This document shows, piece after piece, positions 24,801 to 39,289 of a stretch of DNA of 64,000 nucleotides. The stretch lies in NCBI GenBank assembly GCA_003864495.1, contig ML133436.1, positions 992,001 to 1,056,000 on the forward strand, read 5' to 3'. Below the pieces are notes generated by a model. It did not search any database and had not been told where the DNA came from. It saw only the letters and a program-made list of their open reading frames with translations. This DNA comes from Nemopilema nomurai. Lineage: Eukaryota; Cnidaria; Scyphozoa; Rhizostomeae; Rhizostomatidae. Positions within the stretch are counted from its first letter, which is position 1, and each line of letters begins with the position of its first letter. A program made the position numbers and the translations under genes.

Positions 24801-27400
24801 TGCGTAACTTTTTAAATATGAACATGAAATCTTCAGGAAGGTCATGTAGCAGTGTAAATCATCATTTAACATGATTTGAAGTAAAAATAAATTTTCGATT
24901 TTTTGGACATTTTTTGACTTTTTTGATAGGTCCGGACCTGTTGATTTTTGTTGAAAATGGCTTGAGATTGAAACTTATTTGGCAGTGATCTGATGCGTAA
25001 CTTTTGAAATATGAACGTGAACTCTTCAAGAAGGTCATGTAGCATTGTAAAATGATCATTTAACATGATTTGAAGTAAAAATAAATTTTCGATTTTTTGG
25101 ACATTTTTTGACTTTTTTGATAGGTCCGGACCTGGCGATTTTTGATGAAAATGGCCTGAGATTGAAACTTTGAAAATATCATTCTAAACACAGCCAGATG
25201 AACAGGAAGCCAACAAGACATGTCTAGGCAAGTGTTTTGAGTGTTTTTAGCTTAAAATAATTTTCGGAATTTTTCATGATTTTTCGACATTTTTACAGTT
25301 CTAGACTGATAAGTTTTTTGGCAGTGATCCGATGCGTAACTTTTTAAATATGAACATGAAATCTTCAGGAAGGTCATGTAGCAGTGTAAAGTCATCATTT
25401 AACATGATTTGAAGTAAAAATAAATTTTCGATTTTTTCGACATTTTTTGACTTTTTTGATAGGTCCGGACCTGTTGATTTTGGTTGAAAATGGCTTGAGA
25501 TTGAAACTTATTTGGCACTGATCTGATGCGTAACTTTTGAAATATGAACATGAACTCTTCAGGAAGGTCATGTAGCAGTGTAAAATCATCATTTAACATG
25601 ATTTGAAGTAAAAATAAATTTTCGATTTTTTGGACATTTTTTGACTTTTTTGATAGGTCCGGACCTGTTGATTTTTGTTGAAAATGGCTTGAGATTGAAA
25701 CTTATTTGGCACTGATCTGATGCCTAACTTTTGAAATATGAACATGAACTCTTCAGGAAGGTCATGTAGCATTGTAAAATGATCATTTAACATGATTTGA
25801 AGTAAAAATAAATTTTCGATTTTTTGGACATTCTTTGACTTTTTTGATAGGTCCAGACCTGTCGATTTTTGATGAAAATGAACTGAGATTGAAACTTTGA
25901 AAATATCATTCTAAACACAGCCAGATGAACAGGAAGCCAACAAGACATGTGTAGGCAAGTGTTTTGAGTGTTTTTAGCTTAAAATAATTTTCGAAATTTT
26001 TCATGATTTTTCGACATTTTTACAGTTCTAGACTGATAAGTTTTTTGGCAGTGATCTGATGCGTAACTTTTGAAATATGAACGTGAACTCTTCAAAAGGT
26101 CATGTAGCATTGTAAAATGATCATTTAACATGATTTGAAGTAAAAATAAATTTTCGATTTTTGGGACATTTTTTGACTTTTTCGATAGGTCCGGACCTGT
26201 CGATTTTTGTTGAAAATGGCTTGAGATTGAAACTTATTTGGCAGTGATCTGATGCGTAACTTTTGAAATATGAACGTGAACTCTTCAAGAAGGTCATGTA
26301 GCAGTGTAAAATCATCATTTAACATGATTTGAAGTAAAAATAAATTTTCGATTTTTTGGACATTTTTTGACTTTTTTGATAGGTCCGGACCTGTCGATTT
26401 TTGTTGAAAATGGCTTGAGATTGAAACTTATTTGGCAGTGATCTGATGCGTAACTTTTGAAATATGAACGTGAACTCTTCAGGAAGGTCATGTAGCAGTG
26501 TAAAATCATCATTTAACATGATTTGAAGTAAAAATAAATTTTCGATTTTTGGACATTCTTTGACTTTTTTGATAGGTCCAGACCTGTCGATTTTTGATGA
26601 AAATGAACTGAGATTGAAACTTTGAAAATATCATTCTAAACACAGCCAGATGAACAGGAAGCCAACAAGACATGTGTAGGCAAGTGTTTTGAGTGTTTTT
26701 AGCTTAAAATAATTTTCGAAATTTTTCATGATTTTTCGACATTTTTACAGTTCTAGACTGATAAGTTTTTTTGGCAGTGATCTGATGCGTAACTTTTGAA
26801 ATATGAACGTGAACTCTTCAAGAAGGTCATGTAGCATTGTAAAATGATCATTTAACATGATTTGAAGTAAAAATAAATTTTCGATTTTTGGGACATTTTT
26901 TGACTTTTTTGATAGGTCCGGACCTGTCGATTTTTGTTGAAAATGGCTTGAGATTGAAACTTATTTGGCAGTGATCTGATGCGTAACTTTTGAAATATGA
27001 ACGTGAACTCTTCAAGAAGGTCATGTAGCAGTGTAAAATCATCATTTAACATGATTTGAAGTAAAAATAAATTTTCGATTTTTTGGACATTTTTTGACTT
27101 TTTTGATAGTCCGGACCTGTCGATTTTTGTTGAAAATGGCTTGAGATTGAAACTTATTTGGCAGTGATCTGATGCGTAACTTTTGAAATATGAACGTGAA
27201 CTCTTCAGGAAGGTCATGTAGCAGTGTAAAATCATCATTTAACATGATTTGAAGTAAAAATAAATTTTCGATTTTTTGGACATTCTTTGACTTTTTTGAT
27301 AGGTCCAGACCTGTCGATTTTTGATGAAAATGGCCTGAGATTGAAACTTTGAAAATAACATTCTAAACACAGCCAGATGAACAGGAAGCCAACAAGACAT
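18897..27400 (+). repeat. Sub-array rich in LSS (727-bp) periods
   Basis: Many successive L landmarks here are about 726 bp apart (for example 18897-19624-20347-21075 and 25190-25917-26643-27367), meaning one long unit followed by two short units. Single-L and LS periods are interspersed. Confidence 0.7.
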
Positions 27401-30400
27401 GTGTAGGCAAGTGTTTTGAGTGTTTTTAGCTTAAAATAATTTTCGAAATTTTTCATGATTTTTCGACATTTTTACAGTTCTAGACTGATAAGTTTTTTGG
27501 CAGTGATCTGATGCGTAACTTTTGAAATATGAACGTGAACTCTTCAGGAAGGTCATGTAGCATTGTAAAATCATCATTTAACATGATTTGAAGTAAAAAT
27601 AAATTTTCGATTTTTTGGACATTTTTGACTTTTTTTGATAGGTCCGGACCTGTCAATTTTTGTTGAAAATGGCTTGAGATTGAAACTTATTTGGCAGTGA
27701 TCTGATGCGTAACTTTTGAAATATGAACGTGAACTCTTCAAGAAGGTCATGTAGCATTGTAAAATGATCATTTAACATGATTTGAAGTAAAAATAAATTT
27801 TCGATTTTTTGGACATTTTTGACTTTTTTGATAGGTCCGGACCTGTCGATTTTTGATGAAAATGGCCTGAGATTGAAACTTTGAAAATAACATTCTAAAC
27901 ACAGCCAGATGAACAGGAAGCCAACAAGACATGTGTAGGCAAGTGTTTTGAGTGTTTTTAGCTTAAAATAATTTTCGAAATTTTTCATGATTTTTCGACA
28001 TTTTTACAGTTCTAGACTGATAAGTTTTTTGGCAGTGATCTGATGCGTAACTTTTGAAATATGAACGTGAACTCTTCAGAAGGTCATGTAGCATTGTAAA
28101 ATCATCATTTAACATGATTTGAAGTAAAAATAAATTTTCGATTTTTTGGACATTTTTTGACTTTTTTGATAGGTCCGGACCTGTCATTTTTGTTGAAAAT
28201 GGCTTGAGATTGAAACTTATTTGGCAGTGATCTGATGCGTAACTTTTGAAATATGAACGTGAACTCTTCAAGAAGGTCATGTAGCATTGTAAAATGATCA
28301 TTTAACATGATTTGAAGTAAAAAAAATTTTCGATTTTTTGGACATTTTTGACTTTTTTGATAGGTCCGGACCTGTCGATTTTTGATGAAAATGGCCTGAG
28401 ATTGAAACTTTGAAAATATCATTCTAAACACAGCCAGATGAACAGGAAGCCAATAAGACATGTCTAGGCAAGTGTTTTGAGTGTTTTTAGCTTAAAATAA
28501 TTTTCGGAATTTTTCATGATTTTTCGACATTTTTACAGTTCTAGACTGATAAGTTTTTTGGCAGTGATCCGATGCGTAACTTTTTAAATATGAACATGAA
28601 CTCTTCAGGAAGGTCATGTAGCAGTGTAAAATCATCATTTAACATGATTTGAAGTAAAAATAAATTTTGATTTTTTGGACATTTTTTGACTTTTTTGATA
28701 GGTCCGGACCTGTCGATTTTTGTTGAAAATGGCTTGAGATTAAACTTATTTGGCAGTGATCTGATGCGTAACTTTTGAAATATGAACGTGAACTCTTCAA
28801 GTAGGTCATGTAGCATTGTAAAATGATCATTTAACATGATTTGAAGTAAAAATAAATTTTCGATTTATTGGACATTTTTTGACTTTTTTGATAGGTCCGG
28901 ACCTGTCGATTTTAGATGAAAATGGCCTGAGATTGAAACTTTGAAAATATCATTCTAAACACAGCCAGATGAACAGGAAGCCAACAAGACATGTCTAGGC
29001 AAGTGTTTTGAGTGTTTTTAGCTTAAAATAATTTCGAAATTTTCATGATTTTTCGACATTTTTACAGTTCTAGACTGATAAGTTTTTTGGCAGTGATCTG
29101 ATGCGTAACTTTTGAAATATGAACATGAACTCTTCAGCAAAATCATGTAGCAGTGTAAAATCATCATTTAACATGATTTGAAGTAAAAATAAATTTTCGA
29201 TTTTTTGGACATTTTTTGACTTTTTTGATAGGTCCGGACCTGTCGATTTTTGATGAAAATGGCCTGAGATTGAAACTTTGAAAATATCATTCTAAATACA
29301 GCCAGATGAACAGGGAAGCCAACAAGACATGTCTAGGCAAGTGTTTTGAGTGTTTTTAGCTTAAAATAATTTTCGAAATTTTTCATGATTTTTCGACATT
29401 TTTACAGTTCTAGACTGATAAGTTTTTTGGCAGTGATCTGATGCGTAACTTTTGAAATATGAACGTGAACTCTTCAGAAGGTCATGTAGCATTGTAAAAT
29501 CATCATTTAACATGATTTGAAGTAAAAATAAATTTTCGATTTTTTGGACATTTTTTGACTTTTTTGATAGGTCCGGACCTGTCAATTTTTGTTGAAAATG
29601 GCTTGAGATTGAAACTTATTTGGCAGTGATCTGATGCGTAACTTTTGAAATATGAACGTGAACTCTTCAAGAAGGTCATGTAGCATTGTAAAATGATCAT
29701 TTAACATGATTTGAAGTAAAAATAAATTTTCGATTTTTTGGACATTTTTGACTTTTTTGATAGGTCCGGACCTGTCGATTTTTGATGAAAATGGCCTGAG
29801 ATTGAAACTTTGAAAATATCATTCTAAACACAGCCAGATGAACAGGAAGCCAATAAGACATGTCTAGGCAAGTGTTTTGAGTGTTTTTAGCTTAAAATAA
29901 TTTTCGGAATTTTTCATGATTTTTCGACATTTTTACAGTTCTAGACTGATAAGTTTTTTGGCAGTGATCCGATGCGTAACTTTTTAAATATGAACATGAA
30001 CTCTTCAGGAAGGTCATGTAGCAGTGTAAAATCATCATTTAACATGATTTGAAGTAAAAATAAATTTTCGATTTTTTGGACATTTTTTGACTTTTTTGAT
30101 AGGTCCGGACCTGTCGATTTTTGTTGAAAATGGCTTGAGATTAAACTTATTTGGCAGTGATCTGATGCGTAACTTTTGAAATATGAACGTGAACTCTTCA
30201 AGTAGGTCATGTAGCATTGTAAAATGATCATTTAACATGATTTGAAGTAAAAATAAATTTTCGATTTATTGGACATTTTTTGACTTTTTTGATAGGTCCG
30301 GACCTGTCGATTTTAGATGAAAATGGCCTGAGATTGAAACTTTGAAAATATCATTCTAAACACAGCCAGATGAACAGGAAGCCAACAAGACATGTCTAGG

Positions 30401-33400
30401 CAAGTGTTTTGAGTGTTTTTAGCTTAAAATAATTTTCGAAATTTTTCATGATTTTTCGACATTTTTACAGTTCTAGACTGATAAGTTTTTTGGCAGTGAT
30501 CTGATGCGTAACTTTTGAAATATGAACATGAACTCTTCAGCAAAATCATGTAGCAGTGTAAAATCATCATTTAACATGATTTGAAGTAAAAATAAATTTT
30601 CGATTTTTTGGACATTTTTTGACTTTTTTGATAGGTCCGGACCTGTCGATTTTTGATGAAAATGGCCTGAGATTGAAACTTTGAAAATATCATTCTAAAT
30701 ACAGCCAGATGAACAGGAAGCCAACAAGACATGTCTAGGCAAGTGTTTTGAGTGTTTTTAGCTTAAAATAATTTTCGAAATTTCTAATGATTTTTCGACA
30801 TTTTTACAGTTCTAGACTGATAAGTTTTTTGGCAGTGATCTGATGCGTAACTTTTGAAATATGAACATGAACTCTTCAGGAAGGTCATGTAGCAGTGTAA
30901 AATCATCATTTAACATGATTTGAAGTGAAAATGAATTTTCGATTTTTTGGACATTTTTGACTTTTTTGATAGGTCCGGACCTGTCGATTTTTGATGAAAA
31001 TGGCTTGAGATTGAAACTTATTTGGCAGTGATCTGATGCGTAACTTTTGAAATATGAACGTGAACTCTTCAAGTAGGTCATGTAGCATTGTAAAATGATC
31101 ATTTAACATGATTTGAAGTAAAAATAAATTTTCGATTTATTGGACATTTTTTGACTTTTTTGATAGGTCCGGACCTGTCGATTTTTGTTGAAAATGGCTT
31201 GAGATTGAAACTTATTTGGCAGTGATCTGATGCGTAACTTTTGAAATATGAACGTGAACTCTTCAAGAAGGTCATGTAGCATTGTAAAAGGATCATTTAA
31301 CATGATTTTAAGTAAAAATAAATTTTCGATTTTTTGGACATTTTTTGACTTTTTTGATAGGTCCGGACCTGTCGATTTTAGATGAAAATGGCCTGAGATT
31401 GAAACTTAGAAAATATCATTCCAAACACAGCCAGATGAACAGGAAGCCAACAAGACATGTCTAGGCAAGTGTTTGAGTGTTTTTAGCTTAAAATAATTTT
31501 CGAAATTTTTCATGATTTTTCGACATTTTTACAGTTCTAGACTGATAAGTTTTTTGGCAGTGATCCGATGCGTAACTTTTGAAATATGAACATGAACTCT
31601 TCAGCAAAATCATGTAGCAGTGTAAAATCATCATTTAACATGATTTGAAGTAAAAATAAATTTTCGATTTTTTGGACATTTTTTGACTTTTTTGATAGGT
31701 CCGGACCTGTCGATTTTTGTTGAAAATGGCTTGAGATTGAAACTTATTTGGCAGTGATCTGATGCGTAACTTTTGAAATATGAACGTGAACTCTTCAAGA
31801 AGGTCATGTAGCAGTGTAAAATCATCATTTAACATAATTTGAAGTAAAAATAAATTTTCGATTTTTTGGACATTTTTTGACTTTTTTGATAGGTCCAGAC
31901 CTGTCGATTTTGTTGAAAATGGCTTGAGATTGAAACTTATTTGGCAGTGATCTGATGCGTAACTTTTGAAATATGAACGTGAACTCTTCAAGAAGGTCAT
32001 GTAGCATTGTAAAAGGATCATTTAACATGATTTTAAGTAAAAATAAATTTTCGATTTTTTGGACATTTTTGACTTTTTTGATAGGTCCGGACCTGTCGAT
32101 TTTAGATGAAAATGGCCTGAGATTGAAACTTAGAAAATATCATTCCAAACACCAGCAGATGAACAGGAAGCCAACAAGACATGTCTAGGCAAGTGTTTTG
32201 AGTGTTTTTAGCTTAAAATAATTTTCGAAATTTTTCATGATTTTTCGACATTTTTACAGTTCTAGACTGATAAGTTTTTTGGCAGTGATCCGATGCGTAA
32301 CTTTTGAAATATGAACATGAACTCTTCAGCAAAATCATGTAGCAGTGTAAAATCATCATTTAACATGATTTGAAGTAAAAATAAATTTTCGATTTTTTGG
32401 ACATTTTTTGACTTTTTTGATAGGTCCGGACCTGTCGATTTTTGTTGAAAATGGCTTGAGATTGAAACTTATTTGGCAGTGATCTGATGCGTAACTTTTG
32501 AAATATGAACGTGAACTCTTCAAGAAGGTCATGTAGCAGTGTAAAATCATCATTTAACATAATTTGAAGTAAAAATAAATTTTCGATTTTTTGGACATTT
32601 TTTGACTTTTTTGATAGGTCCAGACCTGTCGATTTTTGTTGAAAATGGCTTGAGATTGAAACTTATTTGGCAGTGATCTGATGCGTAACTTTTGAATATG
32701 AACGTGAACTCTTCAAGAAGGTCATGTAGCATTGTAAAAGGATCATTTAACATGATTTTAAGTAAAAATAAATTTTCGATTTTTTGGACATTTTTTGACT
32801 TTTTTGATAGGTCCGGACCTGTCGATTTTAGATGAAAATGGCCTGAGATTGAAACTTAGAAAATATCATTCCAAACACCAGATGAACAGGAAGCCAACAA
32901 GACATGTCTAGGCAAGTGTTTTGAGTGTTTTTAGCTTAAAATAATTTTCGAAATTTTTCATGATTTTCGACATTTTACAGTTCTAGACTGATAAGTTTTT
33001 TGGCAGTGATCCGATGCGTAACTTTTGAAATATGAACATGAACTCTTCAGCAAAATCATGTAGCAGTGTAAAATCATCATTTAACATGATTTGAAGTAAA
33101 AATAAATTTTCGATTTTTTGGACATTTTTTGACTTTTTGATAGGTCCGGACCTGTCGATTTTTGATGAAAATGGCCTGAGATTGAAACTTTGAAAATATC
33201 ATTCTAAATACAGCCAGATGAACAGGAAGCCAACAAGACATGTCTAGGCAAGTGTTTTGAGTGTTTTTAGCTTAAAATAATTTTCGAAATTTCTAATGAT
33301 TTTTCGACATTTTTACAGTTCTAGACTGATAAGTTTTTTGGCAGTGATCTGATGCGTAACTTTTGAAATATGAACATGAACTCTTCAGGAAGGTCATGTA

Positions 33401-36400
33401 GCAGTGTAAAATCATCATTTAACATGATTTGAAGTGAAAATAAATTTTCGATTTTTTGGACATTTTTGACTTTTTTGATAGGTCCGGACCTGTCGATTTT
33501 TGATGAAAATGGCTTGAGATTGAAACTTATTTGGCAGTGATCTGATGCGTAACTTTTGAAATATGAACGTGAACTCTTCAAGTAGGTCATGTAGCATTGT
33601 AAAATGATCATTTAACATGATTTGAAGTAAAAATAAATTTTCGATTTATTGGACATTTTTTGACTTTTTTGATAGGTCCGGACCTGTCGATTTTTGTTGA
33701 AAATGGCTTGAGATTGAAACTTATTTGGCAGTGATCTGATGCGTAACTTTTGAAATATGAACGTGAACTCTTCAAGTAGGTCATGTGCATTGTAAAATGA
33801 TCATTTAACATGATTTGAAGTAAAAATAAATTTTCGATTTATGGACATTTTTTGACTTTTTTGATAGGTCCGGACCTGTCGATTTTAGATGAAAATGGCC
33901 TGAGATTGAAACTTAGAAAATATCATTCCAAACACAGCCAGATGAACAGGAAGCCAACAAGACATGTCTAGCAAGTGTTTGAGTGTTTTTAGCTTAAAAT
34001 AATTTTCGAAATTTCTAATGATTTTTCGACATTTTTACAGTTCTAGACTGATAAGTTGTTTGGCAGTGATCTGATGCGTAACTTTTGAAATATGAACATG
34101 AACCTTCAGGAAGGTCATGTAGCAGTGTAAAATCATCATTTAACATGATTTGAAGTGAAAATAAATTTTCGATTTTTTGGACATTTTTGACTTTTTTGAT
34201 AGGTCCGGACTGTCGATTTTTGATGAAAATGGCTTGAGATTGAAACTTATTTGGCAGTGATCTGATGCGTAACTTTTGAAATATGAACATGAACTCTTCA
34301 AGTAGGTCATGTAGCAGTGTAAAATCATCATTTAACATGATTTTAAGTAAAAATAAATTTTCGATTTTTTGGACATTTTTTGACTTTTTTGATAGGTCCA
34401 GACCTGTCGATTTTTGTTGAAATGGCTTGGAGATTGAAACTTATTTGGCAGTGATTGATGCGTAACTTTTGAAATATGAACGTGAACTCTTCAAGAAGGT
34501 CATGTAGCATTGTAAAAGGATCATTTAACATGATTTTAAGTAAAAATAAATTTTCGATTTTTTGGACATTTTTTGACTTTTTTGATAGGTCCGGACCTGT
34601 CGATTTTAGATGAAAATGGCCTGAGATTGAAACTTAGAAATATCATTCCAAACACAGCCAGATGAACAGGAAGCCAACAAGACATGTCTAGGCAAGTGTT
34701 TTGAGTGTTTTTAGCTTAAAATAATTTTCGAAATTTCTAATGATTTTTCGACATTTTTACAGTTCTAGACTGATAAGTTGTTTGGCAGTGATCTGATGCG
34801 TAACTTTTGAATATGAACATGAACTCTTCAGGAAGGTCATGTAGCAGTGTAAAATCATCATTTAACATGATTTGAAGTAATAAAAATTTCGATTTTTTGA
34901 GCATTTTTGACTTTTTTGATAGGTCCGGACCTGTCGATTTTTGATGAAAATGGCCTGAGATTGAACTTTGAAAATATCATTCTAAACACAGCAGATGAAC
35001 AGGAAGCCAACAAGACATGTCTAGGCAGTGTTTTGAGTGTTTTTAGCTTAAAATAATTTTCGAAATTTTCATGATTATTCGACATTTTACAGTTCTAGAC
35101 TGATAAGTTTTTTGGCAGTGATCCGATGCGTAACTTTTGAAATATGAACATGAACACTTCAGGAAGGTCATGTAGCAGTGTAAAATCATCATTTAACATG
35201 ATTTGAAGTAAAAATAAATTTTCGGTTTTTTGGACATTTTTTGACTTTTTGATAGGTCCGGACCTGTCGATTTTTGTTGAAAATGGCTTGAGATTGAAAC
35301 TTATTTGGCAGTGATCTGATGCGTAACTTTTGACATATGAACGTGAACTCTTCAAGAAGGTCATGTAGCATTGTAAAATGATCATTTAACATGATTTGAA
35401 GTAAAAATAAATTTTCGGTTTTTTGGACATTTTTTGACTTTTTTGATATGTCCGGACCTGTCGATTTTTGATGAAAATGGCTTGAGATTGAAACTTATTT
35501 GGCAGTGATCTGATGCGTAACTTTTGAAATATGAACGTGAACTCTTCAAGTAGGTCATGTAGCATTGTAAAATGATCATTTAACATGATTTGAAGTAAAA
35601 ATAAATTTTCGATTTATTGGACATTTTTGACTTTTTGATAGGTCGGACCTGTCGATTTTAGATGAAAATGGCCTGAGATTGAAACTTTGAAAATATCATT
35701 CTAAACACAGCCAGATGAACAGGAAGCCAACAAGACATGTCTAGGCAAGTGTTTTGAGTGTTTTTAGCTTAAAATAATTTTCGAAATTTTTCATGATTTT
35801 TCGACATTTTTACAGTTCTAGACTGATAAGTTTTTTGGCAGTGATCCGATGCGTAACTTTTGAAATATGAACATGAACTCTTCAGCAAAATCATGTAGCA
35901 GTGTAAAATCATCATTTAACATGATTTGAAGTAAAAATAATTTTCGATTTTTTGGACATTTTTTGACTTTTTTGATAGGTCCGGACCTGTCGATTTTTGT
36001 TGAAATGGCTTGAGATTGAAACTTATTTGGCAGTGATCTGATGCGTAACTTTTGAAATATCAACGTGAACTCTTCAAGAAGGTCATGTAGCAGTGTAAAA
36101 TCATCATTTAACATGATTTGAAGTAAAAATAAATTTTCGATTTTTTGGACATTTTTTGACTTTTTTGATAGGTCCAGACCTGTCGATTTTTGTTGAAAAT
36201 GGCTTGATTGAAACTTATTTGGCAGTGATCTGATGCGTAACTTTTGAAATATGAACGTGAACTCTTCAAGAAGGTCATGTAGCATTGTAAAAGGATCATT
36301 TAACATGATTTTTAAGTAAAAATAAATTTTCGATTTTTTGGACATTTTTTGACTTTTTTGATAGGTCCGGACCTGTCGATTTTAGATGAAAATGGCCTGA

Positions 36401-39289
36401 GATTGAAACTTAGAAAATATCATTCCAAACACAGCCAGATGAACAGGAAGCCAACAAGACATGTCTAGGCAAGTGTTTTGAGTGTTTTTAGCTTAAAATA
36501 ATTTTCGAAATTTCTAATGATTTTTCGAGATTTTTACAGTTCTAGACTGATAAGTTGTTTGGCAGTGATCTGATGCGTAACTTTTGAAATATGAACATGA
36601 ACTCTTCAGGAAGGTCATGTAGCAGTGTAAAATCATCATTTAACATGATTTGAAGTGAAAATAAATTTTCGATTTTTTGGACATTTTTGACTTTTTTGAT
36701 AGGTCCGGACCTGTCGATTTTTGATGAAAATGGCTTGAGATTGAAACTTATTTGGCAGTGATCTGATGCGTAACTTTTGAAATATGAACGTGAACTCTTC
36801 AAGTAGGTCATGTAGCATTGTAAAATGATCATTTAACATGATTTGAAGTAAAAATAAATATTCGATTTTTTGAGCATTTTTTGACTTTTTTGATAGGTCC
36901 GGACCTGTCGATTTTTGATGAAAATGGCCTGAGATTGAAACTTTGAAAATATCATTCTAAACACAGCCAGATGAACAGGAAGCCAACAAGACATGTCTAG
37001 GCAAGTGTTTTGAGTGTTTTTAGCTTAAAATAATTTTCGAAATTTTTCATGATTATTCGACATTTTTACAGTTCTAGACTGATAAGTTTTTTGGCAGTGA
37101 TCCGATGCGTAACTTTTGAAATATGAACAAAAACACTTCAGGAAGGTCATGTAGCAGTGTAAAATCATCATTTAACATGATTTGAAGTAAAAATAAATTT
37201 TCGGTTTTTTGGACATTTTTTGACTTTTTTGATAGGTCCGGACCTGTCGATTTTTGTTGAAAATGGCTTGAGATTGAAACTTATTTGGCAGTGATCTGAT
37301 GCGTAACTTTTGACATATGAACGTGAACTCTTCAAGAAGGTCATGTATTATTGTAAAATGATCATTTAACATGATTTGAAGTAAAAATAAATTTTCGGTT
37401 TTTTGGACATTTTTTGACTTTTTTGATATGTCCGGACCTGTCGATTTTAGATGAAAATGGCCTGAGATTGAAAGTTAGAAAATATCATTCCAAACACAGC
37501 CAGATGAACAGGAAGCCAACAAGACATGTCTAGGCAAGTGTTTTGAGTGTTTTTAGCTTAAAATAATTTTCGAAATTTCTAATGATTTTTCGAGATTTTT
37601 ACAGTTCTAGACTGATAAGTTTTTTGGCAGTGATCCGATTCGTAACTTTTGAAATATGAACATGAACTCTTCAGCAAAATCATGTAGCAGTGTAAAATCA
37701 TCATTTAACATGATTTGAAGTAAAAATAAATTTTTGATTTTTTGGACATTTTTTGACTTTTTTGATAGGTCCAAACCTGTCGATTTTTGTTGAAAATGGC
37801 TTGAGATTGAAACTTATTTGGCAGTGATCTGATGCGTAACTTTTGAAATATGAACGTGAACTCTTCAAGAAGGTCATGTAGCATTGTAAAATGATCATTT
37901 AACATGATTTTAAGTAAAAATAAATTTTCGATTTTTTGGACATTTTTTGACTTTTTTGATAGGTCCGGACCTGTCGATTTTTGTTGAAAATAGCTTGAGA
38001 TTGAAACTTTGAAAATATCATTCTAAACACAGCCAGATGAACAGGAAGCCAACAAGACATGTCTAGGCAATTTTTTTGAGAGTTTTTAGGTTAAAATACT
38101 TTTCGAAATTTTTCATGATTTTTCGACATTTTTACAGTTCTAGACTGATAAGTTTTTTGGCAGTGATCCGATGCGTAACTTTTGAAATATGAACATGAAC
38201 TCTTCAGGAAGGTCATGTAGCAGTGTAAAATCATCATTTAACATGATTTCAAGTAAAAATAAATTTTCGATTTTTTGGACATTTTTTGACTTTTTTGATA
38301 GGTCCGGACCTGTCGATTTTTGTTGAAAATGGCTTGAGATTGAAACTTATTTGGCAGTGATCTGATGCATAACTTTTGAAATATGAACGTGAACTCTTCA
38401 AGAAGGTCATGTAGCAATGTAAAATGATCATTTAACATAATTTGAAGTAAAAATAAATTTTCGATTTTTTGGACATTTTTTGACTTTTTTGATAGGTCCG
38501 GACCTGTCGATTTTTGATGAAAATGGCCTGAGATTGAAACTTTGAAAATATCATTCTAAACACAGCCAGATGAACAGGAAGCCATCAAGACATGTCTAGG
38601 CAAGTGTTTTGAGTGTTTTTAGCTTAAAATAATTTTCGGAATTTTTCATGATTTTTCGACATTTTTACAGTTCTAGACTGATAAGTTTTTGGCAGTGATC
38701 CGATGCGTAACTTTTTAAATATGAACATGAAATCTTCAGGAAGGTCATGTAGCAGTGTAAAGTCATCATTTAACATGATTTGAAGTAAAAATAAATTTTC
38801 GATTTTTTGGACATTTTTTGACTTTTTTGATAGGTCCGGACCTGTCGATTTTTGTTGAAAATGGCTTGAGATTGAAACTTATTTGGCAGTGATCTGATGC
38901 GTAACTTTTGAAATATGAACGTGAACTCTTCAAGAAGGTCATGTAGCATTGTAAAATGATCATTTAACATGATTTGAAGTAAAAATAAATTTTCGATTTT
39001 TTGGACATTTTTTGACTTTTTTGATAGGTCCGGACCTGTCGATTTTTGATGAAAATGGCCTGAGATTGAAACTTTGAAAATATCATTCTAAACACAGCCA
39101 GATGAACAGGAAGCCAACAAGACATGTCTAGGCAAGTGTTTTGAGTGTTTTTAGCTTAAAATAATTTTCGGAATTTTTCATGATTTTTCGACATTTTTAC
39201 AGTTCTAGACTGATAAGTTTTTTGGCAGTGATCCGATGCGTAACTTTTTAAATATGAACATGAAATCTTCAGGAAGGTCATGTAGCATT

